From Chryseobacterium jejuense (GTDB taxonomy: Bacteria; Bacteroidota; Bacteroidia; Flavobacteriales; Weeksellaceae), in assembly GCF_017877355.1 (NCBI RefSeq), contig NZ_JAGIPR010000001.1, positions 767,984 to 831,983 of the forward strand: a stretch of DNA of 64,000 bases, in the 5' to 3' direction. Under the pieces are notes generated by a model. That model worked only from the letters and a program-made list of their open reading frames with translations. It had not been told where the DNA came from and did no database searches. The translations under genes and the position numbers were made by a program. This document shows positions 53,853-62,786 of this stretch, piece by piece (position 1 is the first letter of the stretch; each line of letters opens with the position of its first letter).

Positions 53853-55532
53853 ATGGAAGAAACATTCCAGCCTGATGCCATTATTATAGGAACCGGATTG
53901 GCAGGACTTACTGCTGCAATGGAAATCACGAATGCCGGGAAAAAAGTTCTTTTGCTGGATCAGGAAACAGAACAGAATATGGGCGGACAGGCATTCTGGT
54001 CATTTGGCGGGCTTTTCCTGATTAATTCTCCCCAACAACGAAGAGTAGGAATTAAGGACTCTTATGACCTGGCTCTACAGGACTGGAAAGGAACTGCCGG
54101 TTTTGACCGTGAAGAAGATTATTGGCCCCGAAAATGGGCAGAGGCTTATCTCAAGTTTGCAGCAGGTGAAAAATACGAATATATTTCCAAACTGGGAATC
54201 AAGCTCATGTTTATGGTGGGTTGGGCAGAACGTGGTGACGGATCAGCTGACGGACATGGAAATTCTGTTCCACGTTTTCATGTAAGCTGGGGAACCGGAA
54301 CAGGAGTAATAAAGCCTTTTGTGGAAAAAGCATATCAGGCCAAAGAAAAAGGCTTATTGCAAATGAAATTTCGGCACAGAGTTACGGAACTGGTTGTAGA
54401 AAAAGGAAAAGTAACTGGTCTGAAAGGTGATGTTCTTGAAAACGATACTCAGGAAAGAGGCGTTGCCACCAATAGAAATATTATTTCACAATTTGAATAT
54501 TCCGCAGCTCATATTATCATCGCTTCAGGAGGTATAGGAGCCAATCACGAATTGGTAAGGAAAAACTGGCCTGAAAGACTGGGAACACCTCCGGAAAATA
54601 TGGTTTGTGGAGTTCCTGCTTATGTAGATGGTAAAATGATTGGTATTGCTGAAAATGCAGGTGCCAACATTATCAATCGCGACAGAATGTGGCATTATAC
54701 GGAAGGTCTACAAAACTGGAATCCCATCTGGCCCAATCACGGAATCAGAATATTGCCCGGACCTTCTTCCTTATGGTTTGATGCCAAAGGAAATCGCCTC
54801 CCCGCTCCTTTTCTTCCCGGATTTGATACGCTGGGAACTTTGAAATATATTCAGGATACGGGATATTCTTATTCCTGGTTTATTCTGACACAAAAAATCA
54901 TTAAAAAAGAATTTGCACTCTCAGGTTCAGAACAGAATCCGGATATTACCAATAAAGATTATATCCTTTTTCTGAAACGGATTTTTGGTAAAAAAGCTCC
55001 CGGCCCTGTAGAAGCCTTTAAAGAACATGGTAAGGATTTCATTGTTTCGGAAAACCTTAAAGATCTGGTGGATAAAATGAACCAGCTGTCTGGTGACTAC
55101 CTTCTGAATTATGAAAAAATAAAATATCAGATCGAAGCCAGAGACCGAGAACTGGACAATAAATTTTCAAAAGATACACAGGTTAACTACATTAGGAGCA
55201 CCAGAAGCTATTTAGGAGACAAGCTTGGAAGAGTGGCTGCTCCACATAAAATACTTTCTCCTGAAAATGGTCCTTTAATAGCGGTACGGCTGAATATTTT
55301 AACCCGAAAAACACTTGGCGGAATAAAAACCAATCTGAACGGACAGGTTTTAAGAGAAGATGATAGCGCCATTGAAGGACTTTATGCTGCAGGTGAAGTA
55401 GCAGGCTTTGGCGGCGGCGGAATGCACGGCTACAGAGCATTAGAAGGAACATTTCTCGGCGGATGTATTTTCTCAGGAATGAAAGCCGGAAAATATATTG
55501 CCGGATTAAAAAAAGATAATTCAAATGAATAA
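53853..55532 (+). CDS. FAD-dependent dehydrogenase, 3-ketosteroid delta1-dehydrogenase-like
   Basis: The 559-residue flavoprotein has an N-terminal FAD fold (AIIIGTGLAGLTAAMEITNAGKKV, 9-32, here shortened), GGQAFWSFGGLF, and the C-terminal GLYAAGEVAGFGGGGMHGYRALEGTFLGGC region for FAD. It belongs to the fumarate reductase/succinate dehydrogenase-like superfamily and resembles KsdD-type proteins, but whether the substrate is a steroid is doubtful. It precedes an SDR gene by 8 bases, so the two likely act together. Confidence 0.85.
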   Translation: MEETFQPDAIIIGTGLAGLTAAMEITNAGKKVLLLDQETEQNMGGQAFWSFGGLFLINSPQQRRVGIKDSYDLALQDWKGTAGFDREEDYWPRKWAEAYLKFAAGEKYEYISKLGIKLMFMVGWAERGDGSADGHGNSVPRFHVSWGTGTGVIKPFVEKAYQAKEKGLLQMKFRHRVTELVVEKGKVTGLKGDVLENDTQERGVATNRNIISQFEYSAAHIIIASGGIGANHELVRKNWPERLGTPPENMVCGVPAYVDGKMIGIAENAGANIINRDRMWHYTEGLQNWNPIWPNHGIRILPGPSSLWFDAKGNRLPAPFLPGFDTLGTLKYIQDTGYSYSWFILTQKIIKKEFALSGSEQNPDITNKDYILFLKRIFGKKAPGPVEAFKEHGKDFIVSENLKDLVDKMNQLSGDYLLNYEKIKYQIEARDRELDNKFSKDTQVNYIRSTRSYLGDKLGRVAAPHKILSPENGPLIAVRLNILTRKTLGGIKTNLNGQVLREDDSAIEGLYAAGEVAGFGGGGMHGYRALEGTFLGGCIFSGMKAGKYIAGLKKDNSNE

Positions 55533-55540
55533 CACTCAGA

Positions 55541-56344
55541 ATGAGCAATTATTATAACGATAAAGTAATCTGGATTACAGGAGCATCATCAGGAATTGGA
55601 GAAGCTTTAGTAAAAGAATTGGTACAAAAAAGCAACGCAAAGGTTATTCTTTCTTCCAGAAATGAAGAACAGCTCTATGAAGTGGCAGAAAGTGCCGGAC
55701 TTACGGTTAACCGATATGCTGTGATTCCTTTAGATCTGAAAAACTATAAAGAAATGCCTGATATTGCAGCTAAAGCAGTGAAAGTCTTTGGAAAAATAGA
55801 TATTCTCATCAATAATGCAGGACTTTCCCAACGTTCTCTAGCCATGGAAACGGATATAGAAGTAGATAAGCGTTTAATGGATGTTGATTTTATCGGAACA
55901 GTGGCTCTAACCAAAGCTGTAGTCCCTTATATGATCCAGAATAAAGGCGGGCAGATTGCTGTAGTTTCGAGTCTTATGGGAATATTCGGGGCACCGATGC
56001 GCAGTGGCTATGCAGCCGCAAAACATGCTCTTCACGGTTTCTTTGATGCGTTGCGTGCAGAATTATATACTCAAAATATTTCAGTAACTATTATTTGTCC
56101 GGGATTTATACAAACCAATATTTCCATTCACGCGGTAACCGGTGACGGTTCATCACAGGGAACTATGGATGATGCTACTATGAAAGGAATGCCTGTGGAT
56201 GTTTTCGCTCAAAAAATGCTTAGAGCTATTGAAAAAAAGAAAAATCAAAAAGCCATCGGCGGCAAAGAGGTATTGGGAGTTTATCTGAAAAGGTTCTTTC
56301 CTTCCCTGCTGGCAAAAATAATCCGAAAAGCCAAAGTAGTCTAG
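55541..56344 (+). CDS. Short-chain dehydrogenase/reductase
   Basis: The 267-residue enzyme has the NAD(P) loop TGASSGIGEAL, NNAGLSQ, catalytic Ser in VSSLMG, and YAAAKHA (Tyr-x-x-x-Lys). C-terminal IIRKAKVV is basic. It resembles DHRS7-type reductases. It is translated with the KsdD-like gene (8-base gap), which suggests a shared two-step redox route on an unknown lipid or aromatic compound. Confidence 0.88.
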   Translation: MSNYYNDKVIWITGASSGIGEALVKELVQKSNAKVILSSRNEEQLYEVAESAGLTVNRYAVIPLDLKNYKEMPDIAAKAVKVFGKIDILINNAGLSQRSLAMETDIEVDKRLMDVDFIGTVALTKAVVPYMIQNKGGQIAVVSSLMGIFGAPMRSGYAAAKHALHGFFDALRAELYTQNISVTIICPGFIQTNISIHAVTGDGSSQGTMDDATMKGMPVDVFAQKMLRAIEKKKNQKAIGGKEVLGVYLKRFFPSLLAKIIRKAKVV

Positions 56345-56705
56345 ATAAAAGTTCTTTTGAATAATTAATTGTTATTATCAGCTTTTCTTTAGTTTTCACT
56401 CTAAAACTCTAAAACCATCCATCAGTAAAATGTATCCGTTTTCAGGTAAAATATCTACCTGTTTTGAAAACAGCTGACTGGTTAATGTAAAAAAAGGTAT
56501 TTACTTTTTATACAATAGAATGCATACTTTGTTTCGCAGAAGCTTATTTTATGAATGAATTATTCTGTTTGTAAATCAACCTATCAATGTCTCTATATTA
56601 CTTCTTGAAAAACTTTAAAAGGATCTTTTAGGGAAGTTTTTAGCAGATATTTCATAAATTTACGCTGCTGTTTCAAATTGAGACCTGCATTAAAATTCTT
56701 CTCTG
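56345..56705. other. Spacer before the ClC gene
   Basis: No gene is seen in this stretch. It contains one terminator-like hairpin (56443-56466) and otherwise AT-rich sequence with no clear TAnnTTTG box. Confidence 0.5.
56443..56466 (+). terminator. Weak terminator after the SDR gene
   Basis: CAGGTA (56443-56448) pairs with TACCTG (56456-56461) around a 7-base loop, then TTTT. It lies 99 bases past the SDR stop. Confidence 0.35.
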
Positions 56706-58553
56706 GTGAAAATTCACAACAAAAAAAAGTACCTAAGCTTTTTAAAATTTAAAAGAGATTTCCAGAAATACGGACTGGAAAAAGCCCGCAGTTATGAGCT
56801 TATTCTGCATTGGCTGAACAATAGACTCAGCCGGAATCAGTTTCTTGTGCTTTCCGGAATCCTTGTGGGTTGTACGGCTGGATTGGCTGGGGTAATCCTA
56901 AAAACGCTGGTACACAACATCCATTATTTCATTACCAATAAAGTCCATTTCGAATATCAGATCTTATTTTATATTGTTTTTCCTTTTTTAGGAATTGTCC
57001 TGACAACATTGATTGTTTTAACCCTATTTAAAGGTCAGGATCGAAAAGGAATTGGTGCTATTCTTTATGAAATTGCCCAAAACTCAAGTATTGTGGCATC
57101 TGTCAAAATGTATTCTCAGGTGATCCAGAGTGCAGTTACCGTTGGGTTGGGAGGATCTGCAGGTTTGGAAAGTCCTATTGCAGTTACAGGAGCCGCCATA
57201 GGTTCAAATTTTGCACAGACTTACAGATTGAATTATAAAGAACGTACATTATTATTGGCTGCAGGAGCTACTGCCGGAATTGCATCGGCTTTTAATGCTC
57301 CTATTGCCGGAATTATGTTTGCTTTTGAAATTCTGTTAACCGGTGTAGTTTTTACAGACTTTATTCCATTGGTGGTTGCAGCGGTTTGCGGAAGTCTTCT
57401 GTCTAGAATATTACTTCAGGAGGATGTTCTTTTCAGGTTTTATACCAGAGAAGCTTTCAATTATAAAAATGTACCTTATTACCTTATTTTAGGAATCGTA
57501 ACCGGATTATATGCCAGATATTTTGTCATTATTTCTCAAAAAGTAGAACATTTTATAAAAGGTCTTCAGCTTTCAAAAATGCGTAAAGCGATGTTTGGAG
57601 GTGCGGTACTATCCCTGCTTTGTGTTCTCTTTCCCCCTTTATTCGGAGAAGGATACGAGACGGTAAAAGCTTTTACCAACGGAAACACCCATTCCATTAT
57701 TGAAAACAGCTTTTTCAGGTATTTTGAAATTGGAGACTGGACGATTATTGTATTTTTAGTTCTTGTCTTATTATTAAAAGCTTTTGCTACTTCATTTACC
57801 ATATTCAGTGGTGGAAACGGGGGGAATTTTGCTCCTTCTCTTTTTGCAGGAGGAACTGTAGGATACTTATTTGCATTGGTTTGTCAGCATATTGGCTTTA
57901 CAGATGTTCCGGTAACGAATCTTGTATTGGTAGGAATGGCAGGAGCGATGAGTGGCGTTATGTATGCTCCACTAACAGCTATATTTTTGATTGCAGAGTC
58001 CAGTTTTGGATATGACCTGTTTATTCCGCTGATGATTGTTTCCATTATGTCTTACCTTATTGCCAAATGGTTCTCTCCGATCTCTCCGGAATTAAAGTCT
58101 CTTGCAGATGAAGGAAAAATATTTACCAACAAACATGATAAAAACCTTCTTTTTGCTTTAAGAACGGATGATTTTATCGATAAATATTCGCAGACTATTC
58201 AGGAAAACGCCTCTATTACAGATCTTTTTGAGCTGGTAAAGAATGGAGACAAAAATATTTTTGCTGTAGTGGATGATTCCAGAACCTTAAAAGGAGTCCT
58301 GACTCTTGATGATATAAGACCTTATCTTTTTAACAAAGAAATTGATCCGTTGCAAACAGTAGGTCAGATCATGAAAGCTCCGCAAGCCATACTTCATCCG
58401 AAAAATAAACCATTGGATATCCTTCAAACCTTTGATGATACCGGAGTGTGGAATCTTCCTGTTGTAAGTGAAAACAATGTTTTTATAGGGTTTATCTCCA
58501 AGTCTTCCATTCTGATGAGTTATAGACAGTTGTTGAAGGATTATTCGGATTAA
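56706..58553 (+). CDS. ClC-family chloride channel/transporter with CBS domains
   Basis: The 615-residue protein starts at GTG 56706 (MKIHNKKK). About ten to twelve hydrophobic segments from residue 45 include GLGGSAGLESPIAVTGAAIGS, where the Glu in GLESP may be the gating glutamate, and GGNGGNFAPSLFAGG (the GxFxP-type motif). Two C-terminal CBS domains span about 480-600 (TDLFELVKNGDKNIFAVVDD and VGQIMKAPQAILHPKNK) and may bind nucleotides. The anion exchange or channel mode cannot be told from sequence alone. Confidence 0.9.
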   Translation: MKIHNKKKYLSFLKFKRDFQKYGLEKARSYELILHWLNNRLSRNQFLVLSGILVGCTAGLAGVILKTLVHNIHYFITNKVHFEYQILFYIVFPFLGIVLTTLIVLTLFKGQDRKGIGAILYEIAQNSSIVASVKMYSQVIQSAVTVGLGGSAGLESPIAVTGAAIGSNFAQTYRLNYKERTLLLAAGATAGIASAFNAPIAGIMFAFEILLTGVVFTDFIPLVVAAVCGSLLSRILLQEDVLFRFYTREAFNYKNVPYYLILGIVTGLYARYFVIISQKVEHFIKGLQLSKMRKAMFGGAVLSLLCVLFPPLFGEGYETVKAFTNGNTHSIIENSFFRYFEIGDWTIIVFLVLVLLLKAFATSFTIFSGGNGGNFAPSLFAGGTVGYLFALVCQHIGFTDVPVTNLVLVGMAGAMSGVMYAPLTAIFLIAESSFGYDLFIPLMIVSIMSYLIAKWFSPISPELKSLADEGKIFTNKHDKNLLFALRTDDFIDKYSQTIQENASITDLFELVKNGDKNIFAVVDDSRTLKGVLTLDDIRPYLFNKEIDPLQTVGQIMKAPQAILHPKNKPLDILQTFDDTGVWNLPVVSENNVFIGFISKSSILMSYRQLLKDYSD

Positions 58554-58565
58554 TGAGATCATGTT

Positions 58566-58624
58566 ATGACCACCCTGTCAAAAATTCTTTGAATTTTCGC
58601 AACCCTTCCACAGGAGGGGAATAT
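58566..58624 (+). repeat. CCACCCCGTCAAAAATT dispersed repeat, copy 3
   Basis: ACCACCCTGTCAAAAATTCT is followed by TTGAATTTTCGCAACCCTTCC and GGAGGGGAA. It matches the other two copies (15813, 48378) with scattered substitutions. Confidence 0.7.
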
Positions 58625-58728
58625 CACGTTTTCAATTGTGAAATTCGATAAAATTGAAAATCTATGATTTTCAATAGACTTAAATGTTTTCAAAAAAATA
58701 AATGTAATTGTTACTAAAAAATGGACTG

Positions 58729-58796
58729 AGATTCCTACGAATGACAAATAGAAATAGACATCATTTTGCATAGTCTTTGTCATTCTGTAGGAATCT
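58729..58796. repeat. REP-like palindrome (TTCCTACGAATGAC type)
   Basis: AGATTCCTACGAATGACAAA (58729-58748) pairs with TTTGTCATTCTGTAGGAATCT (58776-58796, one arm base extra). The loop is 27 bases. Single-arm relatives (CACTCCGCAGGAATCTAAAT) lie at 9736 and 10259. Confidence 0.65.
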
Positions 58797-58856
58797 AAAC
58801 AAACCTAAACTACTTTATTATGTTTTGATAAAGTGAAATTTGAGATAAAAATAAAC

Positions 58857-58886
58857 CCGTTCAATCTAGTATTGAACGGATTTTTT
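58857..58886. terminator. Terminator between the ClC and AKR genes
   Basis: CCGTTCAAT (58857-58865) pairs with ATTGAACGG (58871-58879) around a 5-base loop. ATTTTTTAA follows on the plus side and TTTATTTTTA on the minus side, so it may serve both directions. Confidence 0.7.
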
Positions 58887-58908
58887 AATCTGATAATGAG
58901 GTTAGAAA

Positions 58909-59853
58909 TTAATGACTTACTTTGTTAAGCAAATCAATATCTTCCTGATCTAAAGTAAGTTTTGGTGCATTGAACAAAGTTTCAAGCTGTGAAGAACTTG
59001 TTGCACTTACAATGGGAGCAGTAACCAACGGATTGGATAATAACCAAGCTAAAGCGACAGTTCCCTGATTGCTATGATGTTTTTCAGTCACCTGATCTAA
59101 TGCTTTTAAAACTTCCAGACCCTTAGGATTTAAATATTTTCTCACACCTTCTCCTCTTGCACTTTTGGCTAAATCAGCTTCATCACGGTATTTTCCGGTT
59201 AAGAATCCTGCTGCCAGGGACCAGTATGGAAATACACCCAGATCAAACTGTTCTACCAAAGGAGCATAGTTTTTTTCAAACCCTTCTCTTTCCAATAAAT
59301 TATAATGAGGCTGTAAGGCAACATATTTAGGCAGGTTGTTCTTTTCAGAAGCTTCAAAGGATGCCTTTAAACGTTCAGGAGAAAGATTGGATGCTGCAAT
59401 ATAACGTACTTTTCCGGCTTTAATAATTTCATCATAAGCTGATAATGTTTCCTCTACAGGAGTAATATTATCGTCAAAATGCGTATAATAAAGGTCGATA
59501 TGATCGGTCTGAAGCCTTTGCAGAGATTCATCCACTGATTTCAGAATATGTTTTTTACTGATATCATAACCGTGTTCCTTTGTTTCAGAACCTACTTTGG
59601 TTGCCAGAACAATATTCTTACGGTTATTACGGCTTTTCATCCATTTTCCGATGATCTCTTCAGATTGTCCGCCTCTTCCATTTACCCACCATGAATAGGT
59701 GTCTGCTGTATCTATAAAATTGAATCCGGCTTCTGTAAACTGATCCAGTATATCAAATGACTGCTTTTCATCCAGGGTCCATCCAAAAACATTTCCTCCG
59801 AAATTAACCGGAGCCACTTCCAAATCAGTATTTTTGATCTTTCTTTTTTCCAT
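58909..59853 (-). CDS. Aldo/keto reductase
   Basis: The 314-residue NADPH-dependent reductase has the catalytic set D-Y-K-H: DTADTYSWW, ATKVGSE and YYTHFDD. Its SATSSSQLETLFNA segment near the C-terminus is the coenzyme phosphate site. It is of the type that takes a wide range of aldehydes and ketones. It is a lone gene with minus orientation. Confidence 0.9.
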   Translation of the reverse strand: MEKRKIKNTDLEVAPVNFGGNVFGWTLDEKQSFDILDQFTEAGFNFIDTADTYSWWVNGRGGQSEEIIGKWMKSRNNRKNIVLATKVGSETKEHGYDISKKHILKSVDESLQRLQTDHIDLYYTHFDDNITPVEETLSAYDEIIKAGKVRYIAASNLSPERLKASFEASEKNNLPKYVALQPHYNLLEREGFEKNYAPLVEQFDLGVFPYWSLAAGFLTGKYRDEADLAKSARGEGVRKYLNPKGLEVLKALDQVTEKHHSNQGTVALAWLLSNPLVTAPIVSATSSSQLETLFNAPKLTLDQEDIDLLNKVSH

Positions 59854-60006
59854 AAAAATAATTTTACTAACTGAGATCTAAGGTAAGGAATATTGTGCTG
59901 TAGGGCTATTCAAAATACCCATACGATCTATAGTTATTATAAATGAAAAAGCCGATGATTACTCGTTTATTTTCCAACAATGTTAAAAAAATAGCGAGAG
60001 CATCGA

Positions 60007-61815
60007 TTACTTTTCAACCTGAGGAATTTCAATACTGTTCAGCATTAGTTTATATTCCTGCAGCTGATTATTAATAGTCTGTAATCCCTGTCTGAAGAAT
60101 GAAGATGCATTAAAAAGCTGATGATAGTACTCTATTCCTTCCAGCATATTTTTTCTGAAGGCATTCCATTTTTTCGTTTGGGAATGAGTAATCTGCTGGG
60201 TTGAGCCTGTTATTTCTTTTTTCAGATAATCAACATACATTTTCAACTCATTGATAAACATATTAGGACGGCTGTTATCCGGTAGAATGTTGGTATTGCC
60301 ATAAATATGCTTTACCATTTCCGAAAGGGAAACTTCCTTATCAAAAAATGCAATATTTGGACCCGGGCAGATCACAACGCCTTGTTTCTCTCCTTTAATT
60401 TCTATTCCTTGTTCCATGTAGGCAGCATTCACAAGTCCAACACAAAGACAGGCTTTATCTGTAATTTCGTTTTTTTTCTTATTAAATTCCTCTTCGGAAA
60501 GGGTTTCTTTTTGAGTATACAGTTCATTAAGTTTAATATCCTGATATTTCCTGGAAGCTGTACAGGTTCCTTCCGGAGAATATTCTTTGCTTAATGCTAG
60601 TAGTTTTTTGGGACATGAGCTTCCGTATCTTCCCTTGGCTTCTTTTTGGTTTTTCAATAGTTCATTAGACGTTCCTTTTATGGTATTGAAAGGGACTCCC
60701 AAAGGGGAAATCTGACTCAGATAGAAGTCTTTCTCTTTGGCTTTTAGAAGGAGATTTCGGGTTTCTGTATCTACAGAAGTGGCTTCAGGAACCAATAAAA
60801 ATGGAGATCCCCATCCTACGCTGTCTACATTGTAGGTGTTTAGTAAAAACTCATGTTCTTCAGAGGTACCTACTCCACCCTGTACGGTAATTTTCATTTC
60901 TAAAGGTTGAGACAGCACAGGTTTTTCCTTCTGCTGTAAAGCATTGTTCATTAATGTATAAGCAGACTGTATCAGATCATTTTTCTTCTGTCTGAATTCT
61001 TCCATAATAGGGCCTAAAAGCATTCCTTCTGTTGCAAATGCATGGCCACCACAATTCAGTCCCGATTCTATTCTGTACTCTGATACCCACAAACCTTTTT
61101 TAGCCAGAAAATTCCCCTGAATGATGGCAGAACGGAAGTCACTCACTTTAAGAATGATTTTCTTTTTCAAATATCCGTTTTCATCAGGAAAGAAATCATC
61201 AAATTCCTCCATATAACTGTACAGACGGGGATTCATTCCTGCCGAAAGAACCATTGAAGAAGATAATTTACTCTTTGCAAAACCGCGGAGTGAGGCATGG
61301 GCATCATTGTATATGACGGGAAGCTGTTTGTTCTTTTTATAGTTGTCTTTATCAACTTTTGTCATGATATTGACATCAATACTTCCCGGAAACAGATTGG
61401 TTTCGATAAAGTTTTTAATACTATCACTCCAGTTATCTTTTTGAGCAATGAGGTTTTGAAGGCTGCTTTTCAGATCCGATGTATTGGGCAGCATGGCCAC
61501 AAAGTCTTTCAAAGCTTCTTTATTCTTACTGATTTCCTGTTTGAAAGATTCGAATTTTTCATTCACGATATCATCTACCATGTCAAGATAAGCAGTAATT
61601 CTTTTGGCTCTGTAATCCTCTGTTTTTGTTGAGATTCCTGAATAATTAAGATTAAACTTTTGGTTGTAAAAGTTTTTCATTTTTTCCAGAATTTCATCAT
61701 CAATGATGGAAATCACAGAAGAAATTCCATATTGTGCAACGCGGATTGGGCTGTCTATAGTATAAGCCAATCCCATTACGGGAATATGGAAATTGTGTAA
61801 CGGTTTAGTTGTCAT
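60007..61815 (-). CDS. Uncharacterised TIM-barrel-like protein with six cysteines
   Basis: The 602-residue protein has no signal or membrane segment. The N-terminus (IPVMGLAYTIDSPIRVAQYG, 11-30) and a middle block (QGGVGTSEEHEFLL, 312-325, then WGSPFLLVPEATS, 335-347) recall the FMN-binding barrel of nitronate monooxygenase-like proteins. Six cysteines lie at 255, 401, 418, 456, 458 and 483, four of them in the segments SSCPKK, GTCTAS and ACLCVG, which could bind a metal or Fe-S cluster. A region between the two halves (50-140) is helical. I do not recognise a named family. It is monocistronic in minus orientation. Confidence 0.65.
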   Translation of the reverse strand: MTTKPLHNFHIPVMGLAYTIDSPIRVAQYGISSVISIIDDEILEKMKNFYNQKFNLNYSGISTKTEDYRAKRITAYLDMVDDIVNEKFESFKQEISKNKEALKDFVAMLPNTSDLKSSLQNLIAQKDNWSDSIKNFIETNLFPGSIDVNIMTKVDKDNYKKNKQLPVIYNDAHASLRGFAKSKLSSSMVLSAGMNPRLYSYMEEFDDFFPDENGYLKKKIILKVSDFRSAIIQGNFLAKKGLWVSEYRIESGLNCGGHAFATEGMLLGPIMEEFRQKKNDLIQSAYTLMNNALQQKEKPVLSQPLEMKITVQGGVGTSEEHEFLLNTYNVDSVGWGSPFLLVPEATSVDTETRNLLLKAKEKDFYLSQISPLGVPFNTIKGTSNELLKNQKEAKGRYGSSCPKKLLALSKEYSPEGTCTASRKYQDIKLNELYTQKETLSEEEFNKKKNEITDKACLCVGLVNAAYMEQGIEIKGEKQGVVICPGPNIAFFDKEVSLSEMVKHIYGNTNILPDNSRPNMFINELKMYVDYLKKEITGSTQQITHSQTKKWNAFRKNMLEGIEYYHQLFNASSFFRQGLQTINNQLQEYKLMLNSIEIPQVEK

Positions 61816-62224
61816 TATGTTTCAATAAAAGTTCTTTATGTAATGCAACTAAAAATTCTTTCAACTAATTCACTGCTTAAAAGTATTGCTTTTTTAATTA
61901 ATTATGTATTAAATAGTATCTTTAATGTTGAAAATATGCTAAAAGTCATTTCGAAGTTATTTGAATTTGTTGGAAATACGCAGAGGTGCAAGTTTTATTT
62001 CTGTTGTATATATTTTAAGGCACAAGAAAATCGAAGATTTTCAGCAAGATACCCTACCAGAGGTTTTGAAACGTATTATGGTAAGATACGTTTGGAAGGC
62101 CTGCTTTGGAAGAGGAAAAGAGTGCTTCGGGTTTACCGAAATATTAATTTAAAATTAAGGGTTAAAGCAGTGGTTTTTTCTTTTATCTGGCACACGAGCT
62201 AGATGCTCGCGGCAGCGGATTATT

Positions 62225-62261
62225 AAACATAGCCACTACAAATTATAGTGACTATGTTTTT
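62225..62261 (+). terminator. Plus-strand terminator-like hairpin
   Basis: AAACATAGCCACTA (62225-62238) pairs with TAGTGACTATGTTT (62246-62259) with one mismatch, then TTTTT. No upstream plus gene is certain. Confidence 0.5.
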
Positions 62262-62394
62262 GTTATTGCTCAAAGTCATAGAATGCGCAGCGGGGAGAGG
62301 AAGTTATAATGTTTAAAAGCCATACATCTGATTGATTACCAAATAAATATACAAAAAAAATCAAAATATAGAAAAATTATTTACTTTTTAACAA

Positions 62395-62420
62395 GAAAAA
62401 CCGCCTCAGTTGTGAGACGG
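62395..62420 (-). terminator. Terminator of the Rhs toxin/immunity unit
   Basis: CCGCCTCA (62401-62408) pairs with TGAGACGG (62413-62420) with one G-U pair. On the minus strand TTTTTCTTG follows. It lies 60 bases after the immunity gene stop. Confidence 0.7.
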
Positions 62421-62479
62421 CTTCTTAGTGTTTGTAATCTCGGATGGAAAATCCGAGCTATCGGTGTGTTTTAAACACT

Positions 62480-62779
62480 TTATTTAGGGGCATCTGGAAT
62501 TAAATTTTGCAACATTTCAAACATTTGGGATTTACATAATAAAATGGTTATAAAATACACAATAATTAATCCGACTTCCACATATATTAATAAATGATTT
62601 TTTTTTATTAAAAATATTAATCCTAAATCAATAAGAAGAAAAATAAAAATTAATAATAAAAATACTATAATAAAAAATGCTTGAATAAAAAATGCATTAC
62701 CATACGTAAAAAAATATAGAAAAATTATATGAAATGGAATTAAAAATAATTTAAACGGAGTTAGCTTCAATAGTTTCAT
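62480..62779 (-). CDS. Small membrane protein, probable immunity protein of the Rhs tip
   Basis: The 99-residue protein has three hydrophobic segments (LFLIPFHIIFLYFF, FFIQAFFIIVFLLLIFIFLLIDLGLIF and VEVGLIIVYFITILL) and a short polar tail. It lies 7 bases after the Rhs tip stop in the same orientation, the usual position of an immunity gene for a polymorphic toxin. Its membrane nature would suit a toxin that acts on membranes or the periplasmic side, but that is inference. Family not recognised. Confidence 0.65.
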   Translation of the reverse strand: MKLLKLTPFKLFLIPFHIIFLYFFTYGNAFFIQAFFIIVFLLLIFIFLLIDLGLIFLIKKNHLLIYVEVGLIIVYFITILLCKSQMFEMLQNLIPDAPK

Positions 62780-62786
62780 AAAATGA

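Larger units (their letters stand above)
58554..58908. other. Spacer of repeats between ClC and AKR genes
   Basis: It holds the third CCACCC repeat (58566-58624), a REP-like palindrome (58729-58796) and a terminator hairpin (58857-58886). No protein gene is credible. Confidence 0.65.
61816..62479. other. Gene-poor region with palindromes left of the Rhs locus
   Basis: The stretch has two overlapping plus frames (61843-62202 and 61961-62152) of unclear coding status. CGAGC..GCTCG (about 62195-62210) and CTCGGAT..ATCCGAG (62439-62457) are short palindromes, and two terminator hairpins lie at 62225 and 62395. I recognise no gene. Confidence 0.45.

Noticed and set aside
58559..58783. Minus-strand frame of 74 residues
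   Set aside because: It is built from the CCACCC repeat and the REP-like palindrome and has no protein character.
61843..62202. Plus-strand frame of 119 residues
   Set aside because: A second frame overlaps it (61961-62152), neither has a domain or leader, and composition is AT-driven. A terminator follows at 62225, so it was kept only as a doubtful frame in the region note.
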